A stretch of DNA of 54,935 bases from the NCBI GenBank assembly GCA_020633625.1, contig JACKDJ010000027.1, positions 1 through 54,935 of the forward strand, written 5' to 3'. This document shows, in pieces, positions 42,561-50,182 of the stretch. The DNA is from Myxococcales bacterium. Its GTDB lineage: Bacteria; Myxococcota_A; Bradymonadia; REDH01. Both the position numbers and the translations under genes were made by a program. Below the pieces are notes generated by a model. That model ran no database searches and was not told where the DNA came from. It worked only from the letters and a program-made list of their open reading frames with translations. How positions within the stretch are numbered: position 1 is the stretch's first letter; each line of letters begins with the position of its first letter.

Positions 42561-43760
42561 ATGCCGAAGCGAGCCACCGGACGATACGAGCGGACCATCG
42601 TGAGTGGGGAGGAGGTCACGGCCTTCATCCCGCACGCGCTGCCGCCCGCGGAGCCGCCCATCGTCGTCGGCGCCGCCCTGGCCGAACGCCTTCGTGGCGC
42701 CGAGCAGGCGCTCGTTCGCCTCGAGTTGGCCGGAGAGATGGTCCCCTCGCTCGACTGGTTCATCTACGCGTTCGTCCGTAAGGAGGCCGTGCTCTCGTCA
42801 CAGATCGAGGGAACACAGGCGACCCTCGTCGACCTGCTCACGTTCGAGGCCCAGGACGGCGCCGAGCAGAGCGCTGCGCCCAACGCCGACGTCGAGGAGG
42901 TGTGCAACTATCTCGACGCGCTCGCCTACGCGCGCGCGCAGCTCGGTGACCCGAAGGGCCTGCCGCTCTCGATACGCCTGTTGAGCGAGACGCACTCGCG
43001 ACTTATGCGTGGTGTCCGCGGCGCCGACAAGCTGCCGGGCGAGGTGCGTCGCAGTCAGAACTGGATCGGTGGAAGCCGGCCCGGCAACGCCGCGTACGTG
43101 CCGCCCCCTCCGCACGTACTCGGCGAGGTGCTCGGCGCGTTCGAGAAGTACCTGCACGCAGACGACGCGCTGCCGCTGCTCGTGCGCGCGGGGCTGCTGC
43201 ACGTGCAGTTCGAGACCGTCCACCCGTACCTCGATGGCAACGGCCGCATCGGGCGCCTGCTCGTGCCGCTGCTCCTGGAGCACTGGAAGCTGCTGACCAA
43301 GCCGCTCCTCTACCTCAGCCTCTTTTTCAAGCGGCATCGCGAGGAGTACTACCGTCGGCTCAACGCCGTCCGCGTCGACGGCGACTGGGAGGGCTGGCTC
43401 GACTTCTTCCTCGACGGCATCGCGACGATCGCCGACGAGGCCGTCGCCTCGGCGCGGGAGCTGTTTGCGCTCGTCGCCACAGACCGAGCGCGCGTGCTCG
43501 CGCACGAAGGGATGTCCGTCGTTGCGCTGCGACTCTTCGAGCTGCTGCCGCGCCACCCCGTCGTGACCGTCGCATCGGTGATGAAGCTCGTTGAGACCAC
43601 CAAACCCACCGCGGGGCGGGCGATCGAGCTGCTCGTGGCCGCGGACGTTCTCACTGAGACGACCGGCAAGAAGCGCGACCGCTCGTTCGTGTACCGGAGC
43701 TACCTCGATCGACTCCGCGTCGGCACCGAGCTCGGTGGCGCGCAGGTCTACGGCCGCTGA
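42561..43760 (+). CDS. Fic family protein (predicted AMP transferase)
   Basis: A 399-residue Fic/DOC protein that probably adds AMP (or another phosphate group) to a target protein. The catalytic loop HPYLDGNGRIGR matches HPFxDGNGRxxR in full, including the catalytic His. An inhibitory helix motif SSQIEGT lies N-terminal to the Fic core (class II, (S/T)xxxE(G/N) type), so the enzyme is probably self-inhibited and has no separate antitoxin. A Fic_N domain precedes it, and the last 90 residues look like a winged-helix region (SVMKLVETTKPTAGRAIELL). The IS3-family element starts about 65 bases downstream. Confidence 0.92.
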   Translation: MPKRATGRYERTIVSGEEVTAFIPHALPPAEPPIVVGAALAERLRGAEQALVRLELAGEMVPSLDWFIYAFVRKEAVLSSQIEGTQATLVDLLTFEAQDGAEQSAAPNADVEEVCNYLDALAYARAQLGDPKGLPLSIRLLSETHSRLMRGVRGADKLPGEVRRSQNWIGGSRPGNAAYVPPPPHVLGEVLGAFEKYLHADDALPLLVRAGLLHVQFETVHPYLDGNGRIGRLLVPLLLEHWKLLTKPLLYLSLFFKRHREEYYRRLNAVRVDGDWEGWLDFFLDGIATIADEAVASARELFALVATDRARVLAHEGMSVVALRLFELLPRHPVVTVASVMKLVETTKPTAGRAIELLVAADVLTETTGKKRDRSFVYRSYLDRLRVGTELGGAQVYGR

Positions 43761-43843
43761 AGAATTCGCCCTGGGGCATGTCCCTTTCACCGCGCCTCCC
43801 CCAGCCTGGGGTGGCTCAAGAGATTCGGACAGTGGAGGATGGG

Positions 43844-44719
43844 TCACGCGGCGACTTGGGCAGGTGATGTGAGGGCTTCGAAGCGAGCGGGCGAGAGGTT
43901 GCCGAGTGTGGAGTGACGGCGATGGGCGTTGTACCAGCGGAGGTACTCGAGGATTGCGAGCCGTGCTTGGTCTCGTGTGTCGAAGTCGCGATGGGCGATC
44001 TCCTCGACCTTGAGGGAGGCGAAGAAGCTCTCGGCGGGAGCGTTGTCCCAGCAGTTCCCCTTGCGGCTCATGCTGCACACGAGGCCCGCACGGGTGAGCG
44101 CATCCTGATAATCGCCGCTCGCGTACTGGCTCCCGCGGTCGGTGTGGTGGAGCAGGCCTGGCGGCGGGCGCCGGGTACCGAGTGCCATCCGAAGGGCAGC
44201 GAGAACCAGGTGGCGGTCGATCAGGGCCGAAGTGGCCCAGCCCACGACGCGACGGGAGTGGAGATCGAGGAGAACGGCGAGGTAGAGCCATCCTTGCCGA
44301 GTCCAGATGTACGTGATGTCGCCTACCCACGCTTGGTTCGGTCCGGCCACCTGGAACGCGCGGTCAAGAAGATTCGGGGCGACCTTCAGGGTGTGCCGCG
44401 AGTCCGTGGTGGCCTTGAAGCGCTTGCGGGCGCGGGGGATGAGCTCCCGGCGCCGCATCGCACAGACGACGCGCGTCCGGCTGCACTTCGCGCCAGCGTC
44501 GAGCAGCTCGCGCTGAACCCGCCGGCTGCCGTAGCGCTCGCGACTGGCACGGAACACGGACTCGACGTGGGCGTCGAAAGCGTCCCGGTCGCTGACGCCC
44601 GCGGCGGGCCGCCTGCCGCGCCACGCGTAGTAGCCCGACCGGCTGACACGCAGGACACGCGTGAGGCTCGAGAGCGAGAAGTTGGCCTCCTCCGCGAGGA
44701 TGAAGCGGTAGCGCTCCAC
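43844..44719 (-). CDS. IS3-family transposase OrfB (integrase catalytic domain)
   Basis: A 291-residue DDE recombinase subunit. It has an N-terminal HTH_21-like region (LTRVLRVSRSGYYAWRGR) and an rve catalytic core with the acidic triad in VGDITYIWT (Asp), HTDRGSQYAS (Asp) and CWDNAPAESFFASLK (Glu). The GTG at 44719 overlaps the orfA TAG by one base. Its frame is open back to the A7G heptamer in orfA, so the active product is probably an OrfAB fusion made by -1 frameshifting. Confidence 0.92.
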   Translation of the reverse strand: MERYRFILAEEANFSLSSLTRVLRVSRSGYYAWRGRRPAAGVSDRDAFDAHVESVFRASRERYGSRRVQRELLDAGAKCSRTRVVCAMRRRELIPRARKRFKATTDSRHTLKVAPNLLDRAFQVAGPNQAWVGDITYIWTRQGWLYLAVLLDLHSRRVVGWATSALIDRHLVLAALRMALGTRRPPPGLLHHTDRGSQYASGDYQDALTRAGLVCSMSRKGNCWDNAPAESFFASLKVEEIAHRDFDTRDQARLAILEYLRWYNAHRRHSTLGNLSPARFEALTSPAQVAA

Positions 44720-45015
44720 TACCGTTGCTCCTTCGCGAAGAAGGCCGCCGCTTTTTTTAGGATTTCGCGCTCCTCCTTCAGCCGACGGACCTCGCGCCGG
44801 AGAGTGGCCAGCTCCGTTCGCTCGTCGGCTGTCAGACCCTGCTGAGGCTCGCGGGCCGCGCTGATCCAGGTCCGAAGGAGATTGTCGCCGATGCCGAGAT
44901 CGCGGGCCGTCTGGGCGATGGTGGTTGTCCCGCCCGTCGCGAGCCGAACTGCGTCGGCCTTGAACTCGGGCGTGTACTTCCGGCGGGCGCGGGAGGGTGT
45001 GGTCGTGTCGGTCAT
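44719..45015 (-). CDS. IS3-family OrfA (HTH protein)
   Basis: A 98-residue transposase subunit with a helix-turn-helix (KYTPEFKADAVRLATGG then TIAQTARDLGIGDNLLRTWI) and a C-terminal leucine-zipper-like helix (LRREVRRLKEEREILKKAAA). It binds the IS ends and, through frameshifting, forms the N-terminal part of OrfAB. Start chosen as the ATG at 45015; the same frame continues upstream into the truncated transposase, so an undesigned read-through fusion is open. Confidence 0.88.
   Translation of the reverse strand: MTDTTTPSRARRKYTPEFKADAVRLATGGTTTIAQTARDLGIGDNLLRTWISAAREPQQGLTADERTELATLRREVRRLKEEREILKKAAAFFAKEQR
44751..44758 (-). promoter_or_regulatory. Programmed -1 frameshift signal (A7G)
   Basis: On the minus strand AAAAAAAG lies near the end of orfA. 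OrfB is in the -1 frame and open from this point to its own GTG, the standard arrangement for IS3-family OrfAB production. Confidence 0.75.
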
Positions 45016-45060
45016 GTCAGGCTCCGGGGGCGTTGCCGTCCACCATAGGCCATCTGTCCG

Positions 45061-46050
45061 TTTTGATGATACCGCCCAGACCCAGCCGTGCCAGTCCCCG
45101 TCTAGGGGGGCGGTGTACACACGATAGGTGATGTCCTTTCCCCGGTTGTCCTCGGAGACGGAGTAGTCCGGCGACGCGCGCCCTTGGAGGAGGCGCTTCG
45201 CCTCGCGGAAGATCTCGCCCTGCGGGGTCTTGATGCAGAGGAAGTAGGCCATGTTGCGTTCGGCGATTCGCTTGGCCAGCGCCAGCGAGGTGTTCCCGGC
45301 ATCCGCCGTCACCGTGTTGAACAGGCCTGTGCGCCCGTAGGCGCTGATCAGCTGGTCGAAGCTCTCCACGGCAGACCCGACCTCGTTCGCCGTCCCGTCG
45401 AGGGGACGCTCGTCGATTCCCACCGCGGCACCGCTCGAGACGAGCGTCCATCGGTGCATCCGGATCAGGCCATACACGGGCCCCTTCGAGGGCGAGACGA
45501 GCTGGACGTACTCCATCCCGGCCGCTTTCAGCACGCGCCGCAGCTCGTCGACGTCCGGAGCCCACGACGCCTCCGTGCTGCGCGGGTCGTTGACCGCGCG
45601 AAGCGCACCGCGCGCCGCGCTGACCAAGGATCGCAGTCGTACCGGCGCCAGGACCTTCCCATCGAGCGCGACGACCCGGCGGTCGTGGAGCGTGCCCCCG
45701 AATGTGCCGCGTCGGTGCTCGGCCTTCACCATGGCGTGCAGCGCGTCACGCAGCTGCCCTGCGTCGACTCGCGGTAGCAGCGCGCCGAAGGTGTTGTCCG
45801 CGATCCGCTCGCCCCCAAAGCCCAGCATCGTCGACGTCGCGCGGTCGACCAGCTGCTCGCTGCGTGCCTCGAACTCCCGCTGCGAGTTCCCGCCGCTCGC
45901 GAGCGTCAGGATGCCGAGGCGAACGACGCCCTCGAGCTGGTACTTCGCTCGACACCGTTCGTCCCGCAGCATCGAGAGCGGCACCTCTCTCAGCCGCCTC
46001 ACCAGACCTTTCGACGTCGCCGCTTGACGACGCATGAGACGCTTTGCCAT
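45061..46050 (-). pseudogene. DDE transposase (ISAs1/IS4-like), C-terminally truncated by the IS3 element
   Basis: 330 codons remain from the ATG at 46050. The N-terminal region resembles the ISAs1-associated domain (YQLEGVVRLGILTLASGG), followed by DDE-type blocks RRVVALDGK and FNTVTADAGNTSLALAK. The frame is cut at the IS3 right end just before the third catalytic acidic residue would be expected. No matching C-terminal part was found on the far side of the IS3 element, so the rest is lost. Family assignment is moderate. Confidence 0.75.
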
Positions 46051-46075
46051 GATCCTCCTCGACCGGTTGGTCACT

Positions 46076-46114
46076 GAAACGGCGTCGTCAGCTAGCCCGC
46101 ATCGGCGCCGTTTC
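46076..46114. repeat. 9-bp inverted repeat upstream of the truncated transposase
   Basis: GAAACGGCG (46076-46084) and CGCCGTTTC (46106-46114) form a hairpin with a 21-base loop, 26 bases before the old transposase start. It may block read-in transcription or be the old element's end. Confidence 0.5.
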
Positions 46115-46185
46115 GCGTTCGTGCCACGCCACGATCGCAGAGAACCGTGGCGGGTGGGATCCCCCCGCGTACGAACTGCGGAAAA

Positions 46186-46249
46186 GTTTCCACGAACTCG
46201 GCTGAGCAATCCTGGCGCATGACCTTCAACGTGGTCTCAGCGTGGAAAC
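46186..46249. repeat. Interrupted inverted repeat
   Basis: GTTTCCACG (46186-46194) pairs with CGTGGAAAC (46241-46249), and inside it CTGAG (46202-46206) pairs with CTCAG (46236-46240), with a 7-base bulge on the left arm only. Such bulged stems can be recombination or attachment sites, but nothing else supports that here. Confidence 0.4.
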
Positions 46250-46356
46250 GTAGACACAACGATGGGTTGCGAAGGTAGCGCGCTTCGAAGGGCGCGAATG
46301 GGATCCCCAGTTTGTCGTGGGAGGCGGCTGCCGGTCGACGAGACTTCAGTGTTGCG

Positions 46357-47931
46357 CTACTCGCCGTCCCGCAGCCCGAGCCGTCGTGCCATGTGATGCA
46401 GGTTGCCTCGCGCCATGCCCAACGAGCGCGCGGCGGCCGCCCAGTTGCCGCTGTGCTCGGCGACCGCGCTTCGGATCATCGTCCGCTTGAACTCCTCCAC
46501 AGCCTCGCTGAGCGGTCTTCCACGGAACTCGACGGCCGCCTCTCCGGCTTGGTCGTCACCCGCGCTCGGCGTCGTCACCACCGTCTGGTCGACCTGTAGG
46601 TGCTCCACCTCGATGAGGATGGGGCTCCCGGCCGTGTCACCGGCGCTCGCTCGCAGGACGGCGCGGCCCAGGAGGTGGTCGAGCTCACGTACGTTGCCAG
46701 GCCAGCGCGCGGCGACAAGGGCTGCCCGTGCCTCGCTGGTGAGCCGAACCGGAGCAAGGCCCAGCTTTCGCCGGTACAGGTCGAGAAAGTGGCCCGCGAG
46801 CAGCGGAATGTCGGTGCGCCGGTCGCGCAGCGGCGGGACGCAGATCGGGTACATGTTCAGTCGGTGGAAGAGGTCGGCGCGGAACTTCCCCGCGTCGACC
46901 TCGCGTTGCAGATCCCGGTTCGTTGCGGCTACGATGCGGGCGTCCACGCGAAGCGCCGCGTCGGACCCCACACGCTGAATTTCTCCCTCCTGGAGGACGC
47001 GAAGCAGCTTCGGCTGCACCGACAACGGCAGCTCGCCGACCTCGTCGAGGAACAGCGTGCCCTTGTCCGCCAGCTCGAACTTCCCCGAGCGATCGGCGCT
47101 CGCCCCGGTGAAGGCGCCGCGGACATGGCCGAAGAGCTCGCTCTCGACGATGGCCTCCGGGAGAGCGGCGCAGTTGACGTAGATGAGCGGTTCATCTCGA
47201 CGGTCGGAAGCTTGATGCAGCGCTCTGGCCACGAGCTCTTTGCCGACGCCGGTCTCGCCGGTGATCAGAACGGCGAAATCGGACCGGGCGACCACGGACA
47301 CGTCCTCGAGCACGCGTCGGATGGGAGCACTCGTGCCGAGGATCTGGCTGCCGCCACGAGTGCTCGCGTCCCTCTGGAGGTCGCGGGCAACCTGCTGGTG
47401 CCGGTCCGCGGCTCGTTCCAAGGCCTCGATGAGCCTCCCCGTCCGCAAAGCGGCACCAGCGAGGGCTCCGAGCATCCGCAGGAACTCCATGTCGAGGTTG
47501 TCGAAGGCACCCGGCTCCACGGCGTCCGCCGTCAGCAGCCCGACGACCGATCCCCCCTCGAGGAGCGGGCACCCCAGGCAGGAGTGCACCGTGCAACGAC
47601 CGTCAGGCGTCGCCGAAAGGTGACCGTCGTACGGATCCGGAAGGGCGCTGTCGGCTGGGAAGATCACTGGCTCGGCCTGAGCCACCGCGACATCCAAGCG
47701 GGGATGCTCTCGTCTGGGAAAGGGCAGCCCGAGAACCTCCGGTGCCAGACCGTGGGTCGCGACAGGGATGAGCTCGTCACCGTCCAGCCGCAACACCGCC
47801 GCGGCGTCGCACGGAATGGCCCGGCGCAGGGCATCCAGCAGCCTAGAGAGGCGATGGGGGGACGCCAGGGACGCGGTCAGGTCGACGGCAATCGATAGGA
47901 GTGCATCCTGCCGCTTCATGTCGTTATCCAT
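46357..47931 (-). CDS. norR: NO-responsive sigma-54 activator NorR
   Basis: Transcriptional activator of 524 residues. Layout: N-terminal GAF domain (about 1-180, the NO-sensing domain of NorR, with the segment CTVHSCLGCPL), AAA+ domain with Walker A GETGVGKE, the sigma-54-contact loop GAFTGA in ELFGHVRGAFTGAS and Walker B LFLDEVGE, and a Fis-type helix-turn-helix at the C-terminus (WAAAARSLGMARGNLHHMAR). NorR without NO is held inactive by the GAF domain; with NO it drives sigma-54 promoters. It is divergent from the ric operon, whose upstream region carries three inverted sites and a -24/-12 promoter. The start is the ATG at 47931; the ATG at 47919 (residue 5) is possible, and one site overlaps the start. 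Confidence 0.9.
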   Translation of the reverse strand: MDNDMKRQDALLSIAVDLTASLASPHRLSRLLDALRRAIPCDAAAVLRLDGDELIPVATHGLAPEVLGLPFPRREHPRLDVAVAQAEPVIFPADSALPDPYDGHLSATPDGRCTVHSCLGCPLLEGGSVVGLLTADAVEPGAFDNLDMEFLRMLGALAGAALRTGRLIEALERAADRHQQVARDLQRDASTRGGSQILGTSAPIRRVLEDVSVVARSDFAVLITGETGVGKELVARALHQASDRRDEPLIYVNCAALPEAIVESELFGHVRGAFTGASADRSGKFELADKGTLFLDEVGELPLSVQPKLLRVLQEGEIQRVGSDAALRVDARIVAATNRDLQREVDAGKFRADLFHRLNMYPICVPPLRDRRTDIPLLAGHFLDLYRRKLGLAPVRLTSEARAALVAARWPGNVRELDHLLGRAVLRASAGDTAGSPILIEVEHLQVDQTVVTTPSAGDDQAGEAAVEFRGRPLSEAVEEFKRTMIRSAVAEHSGNWAAAARSLGMARGNLHHMARRLGLRDGE

Positions 47932-47939
47932 ATCATAAC
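47923..47939. promoter_or_regulatory. Putative NorR site 1, GTTAT-N7-ATAAC
   Basis: Perfect inverted pentamers with a 7-base spacer. It overlaps the norR start codon region, so it could also mediate autoregulation. Spacing N7 equals that of published NorR sites (GT-N7-AC core), though the core bases differ. Confidence 0.6.
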
Positions 47940-47943
47940 CATA

Positions 47944-47960
47944 GTTATCACCTCAATACC
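47944..47960. promoter_or_regulatory. Putative NorR site 2, GTTAT-N7-ATACC
   Basis: Second copy with one mismatch in the right arm; its centre is 21 bases from the centre of site 1. Confidence 0.55.
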
Positions 47961-47969
47961 CACCGGGGT

Positions 47970-47986
47970 GTTATGCGCTAAATAAC
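47970..47986. promoter_or_regulatory. Putative NorR site 3, GTTAT-N7-ATAAC
   Basis: Third copy, perfect arms; centre 26 bases from site 2 and about 48 bases from the -24 element. Three enhancer copies ahead of a sigma-54 promoter is the E. coli norVW layout. Confidence 0.6.
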
Positions 47987-48025
47987 TACGCCCGCAAGCT
48001 ATCGTCAATGAACATGTTTCTAATA

Positions 48026-48041
48026 TGGCCCGGCTCTTGCT
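48026..48041 (+). promoter_or_regulatory. Sigma-54 (RpoN) -24/-12 promoter of the ric operon
   Basis: TGGCCCGGCTCTTGCT: GG at 48027-48028 and GC at 48039-48040 with the required 10-base interval, close to consensus TGGCAC-N5-TTGCW. It predicts transcription starting about 12 bases further, leaving a short leader with GGAGG (48058-48062) before the ric ATG. Confidence 0.85.
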
Positions 48042-48069
48042 GTTCAACGGACCGAACGGAGGATGCTGC

Positions 48070-48738
48070 ATGATCAACACGAACGACACCCTCGGCTCCC
48101 TGGCCACCCGCTACCCCTCGGCGACTGCCGTGTTCCTGCGCCACCGGCTGGACTTCTGCTGCCGCGGCCGGGACACCCTTTCCGACGCATGTCGTAGCGC
48201 GGGGCTCGACCCCGCCGCCATCGTCGCCGAGATAGAGGCCCACGACGCCGACGAGGACCAGGAGCAGCCGCACTGGGATATCCGGCCCATTCCGGAGTTG
48301 GTCGATCACATTCTGGGTCGCTACCACGAGCCCCTGCGGCACGACCTCCCGGCGCTGATCGACGCCGCGAGGAAGGTCGAACGCGTCCACCGCGACAAGC
48401 CGAGTTGCCCGCACGGTCTCGCCGAGCACCTCGCTCGGGCCCGTTCCGAACTCGAAGAGCACATGGGCAAGGAGGAGCAGGTCCTCTTCCCCGCTCTGCG
48501 CTCGGGCAGCCACGGGCAGGCGATGCACATGCCGATCCGCGTCATGATGCAGGAGCATGAGGACCACGGCGTGAGCCTTCGGCGGATCCGGGAGCTCACG
48601 TCGGATCTCGAAGCGCCAGCGGATGCCTGCGGCACCTGGCGCGCGCTGTACGCCGCGCTCGGGCAACTGGAGGCGGACCTGATGGAGCACATCCACCTGG
48701 AGAACAACGTCCTCTTCCCGCGCGGGCTCAACCCCTGA
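48070..48738 (+). CDS. ric: Iron-sulfur cluster repair di-iron protein Ric (YtfE/ScdA/DnrN)
   Basis: Repairs Fe-S and di-iron centres damaged by NO or peroxide. It has 222 residues: an N-terminal ScdA_N (DUF542) domain (TLGSLATRYPSATAVFLRHR then LDFCCRG, with the paired Cys) and a C-terminal hemerythrin-like four-helix bundle (VDHILGRYHEPL, EEHMGKEEQVLFPAL, MMQEHEDHG, LMEHIHLENNVLFPR), which carries the di-iron His/Glu ligands. First gene after the sigma-54 promoter, it has a GGAGG ribosome-binding site. A tandem 10-base repeat CAGACATGTG (48807-48826) lies in the 99-base gap before the next gene. Confidence 0.94.
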   Translation: MINTNDTLGSLATRYPSATAVFLRHRLDFCCRGRDTLSDACRSAGLDPAAIVAEIEAHDADEDQEQPHWDIRPIPELVDHILGRYHEPLRHDLPALIDAARKVERVHRDKPSCPHGLAEHLARARSELEEHMGKEEQVLFPALRSGSHGQAMHMPIRVMMQEHEDHGVSLRRIRELTSDLEAPADACGTWRALYAALGQLEADLMEHIHLENNVLFPRGLNP

Positions 48739-48837
48739 CGCCGCACTCGGCGCACCCGTGTGGGACCCGCAGCCGGATGAGTTCAGGGGACGACCAGCGA
48801 GGACGACAGACATGTGCAGACATGTGAGGAGAGCACC

Positions 48838-49224
48838 ATGACCGACATCCTGAAGCACATCCTGGTGGACGTTCACTGTGGCCACTGCGGTGACTTTGCT
48901 ATTGGGGCTGACGTCATCGCCGAAAGCCAGCGCATGCTCGCAGAAGGATGCCCGGGCTCCCCGTACGAATGCCCGCCTGAAGTCCTCGCGCCACTTCTCG
49001 AACCATCGGCTTTGGCATCTTTGGAGAGGGCGTGGGCCGACCTGGAGGCTACCCGAGGGGGCCGCTCCCGACAGATCGCGTTCGGTGAACCTCCGCACGT
49101 CCCGGTCGGTGAACCTCGGCACGTCCCGGTCGACGCGACCGAACAGGGCGATGCAATGGCCCTCGACCGTTGGGAGAACGAAGGGGGAACCGCACCGAGG
49201 ACGCAACGGTGTGCGCAATGCTGA
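48838..49224 (+). CDS. Unknown small protein with two CxxC motifs
   Basis: A 128-residue protein I do not recognise. The N-terminus has VDVHCGHCGDF (CxxC), a second Cys pair lies in GCPGSPYECPPEV, and the last residues are RCAQC (CxxC), so it may bind zinc or iron. Residues about 83-98 are two copies of an 8-residue repeat (GEPxHVPV) from a tandem 24-base DNA repeat (49083-49130). The start is the ATG at 48838 with a good GAGGAGAG ribosome-binding site. It overlaps the next gene by 7 bases, so it belongs to the ric operon. Confidence 0.65.
   Translation: MTDILKHILVDVHCGHCGDFAIGADVIAESQRMLAEGCPGSPYECPPEVLAPLLEPSALASLERAWADLEATRGGRSRQIAFGEPPHVPVGEPRHVPVDATEQGDAMALDRWENEGGTAPRTQRCAQC
49083..49130 (+). 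repeat. Tandem 24-bp repeat within the CxxC gene
   Basis: Two adjacent 24-base units (49083-49106 and 49107-49130) differing by one base, in frame, duplicating eight residues. A likely recent slippage event. Confidence 0.8.
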
Positions 49225-49793
49225 CCGTCCTGGGCAATCGCCGTAACCCCGGCGAGCAAGATCTGGTGGATCTCCTCTCGGAGTGCCACGACCGGATCCG
49301 CCGCTTCGTGGCGCTCGCGCGCGAGGCCGCGACTCGTCACGACGTACCAGCAGATCAGATCAGCCGGGCGTGCGCCGATGTCGAGCGATACTTCACGGCC
49401 GCGCTCCCACTCCACGTCGCTGACGAGGAGGAGAGCATCGCACCGCGCCTGCGTGGACTGTCGTCAGAGGTGGACCGGGCCCTCGACAAGATGGAGGACC
49501 AGCACCAGGGCCACGCCCCGAAGATCGAGGCGCTGCTCGGTGTGGTGGCCGAGGTCGGCAGAGATCCCAGCGACCAGGACAGCAGGCGCGCGCTGGCGGG
49601 AGTGGCTGCGGACCTGGAGGTCGATCTCGAACAACACCTTGCACTTGAAGAGGCCATTCTCTTTCCAGCCGTGCGAGACATGCTTTCCCGCGAGACGCAG
49701 ACGCAGGTGATGGAAGAGCTGCGCCAGCGCCGTCGTCAGAACGGCCCCCATGCCGTTGCCACGGGGACCGGAACACGGAGTGAGAGCGCATGA
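49218..49793 (+). CDS. Hemerythrin-like protein (first of three additional)
   Basis: A 191-residue four-helix-bundle protein with di-iron ligand pattern: His in LLSECHDRIRR, HVADEEES (HxxxE type), His in DQHQGHAPK, and HLALEEAILFPA. Hemerythrin-like domains bind O2 or NO or act as di-iron sensors or repair proteins. The start is the ATG at 49218, overlapping the previous stop by 7 bases. The 25-residue C-terminal tail is Gln/Arg-rich and then Gly/Thr-rich. Confidence 0.85.
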   Translation: MLTVLGNRRNPGEQDLVDLLSECHDRIRRFVALAREAATRHDVPADQISRACADVERYFTAALPLHVADEEESIAPRLRGLSSEVDRALDKMEDQHQGHAPKIEALLGVVAEVGRDPSDQDSRRALAGVAADLEVDLEQHLALEEAILFPAVRDMLSRETQTQVMEELRQRRRQNGPHAVATGTGTRSESA

Positions 49794-50182
49794 GCATGTT
49801 AACTTCGCCAGAGCATGGCGTCGCTTTTGATCTCCAGAGAATCGCCGAGGAGCTAAGGGCCGAGGGCGCATACGCTCGTGAGGGCCATACCGCGCGGACG
49901 CTCGTCCACACGCCCGACCTCCGCATCGTCGTCGTGGTGCTCAAGGCCGGCGACACGATCTCCGAGCATCACGCCAACGTCACGGCATCAGTGCAGACCG
50001 TGTCGGGCCAGATTCGCTTGCAACTGCCCGACCGAGCCGTGGAGCTGTCGGTTGGCCATGTCCTCGTGCTCGGTGCCGGCCTTCGGCATGACGTGCACGC
50101 CGTGTTGGACAGCACATTCCTGCTAACCCTCGGCCCGCCAGCGAACCGGACAGGGCGCGTTGGCGAGGGCTCAAACGGATGA
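49790..50182 (+). CDS. Cupin-domain protein
   Basis: A 130-residue single-domain cupin. Core motifs: GDTISEHHANV (metal-binding His pair), VSGQIRLQLPDRAVEL, and GHVLVLGAGLRHDVHAV (third and fourth His). It probably binds a metal and may sense or detoxify a small molecule; no reaction assigned. It overlaps both neighbours by 4 bases (ATGA) in the operon. Confidence 0.8.
   Translation: MSMLTSPEHGVAFDLQRIAEELRAEGAYAREGHTARTLVHTPDLRIVVVVLKAGDTISEHHANVTASVQTVSGQIRLQLPDRAVELSVGHVLVLGAGLRHDVHAVLDSTFLLTLGPPANRTGRVGEGSNG

Larger units (their letters stand above)
43826..45060 (-). mobile_element. IS3-family insertion sequence
   Basis: A 1.24-kb element carrying overlapping orfA/orfB transposase genes. 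Proposed ends share CGGACAG (43826-43832, and 45060-45054 on the other strand) followed by imperfectly matching bases; the exact tips and target duplication are not certain. The right end falls inside an older transposase gene, which it cuts. Size and gene order fit the IS3 family. Confidence 0.75.
46051..46356. other. Intergenic gap with two inverted repeats
   Basis: A stretch between the truncated transposase and norR without a supportable gene. It holds the two inverted repeats listed separately and is likely the old element's end plus flanking DNA. Confidence 0.5.

Noticed and set aside
43761..43825. Remnant of the older transposase left of the IS3 element.
   Set aside because: Translations of the 65-base stretch show no transposase-like sequence and no frame continuous with the truncated gene.
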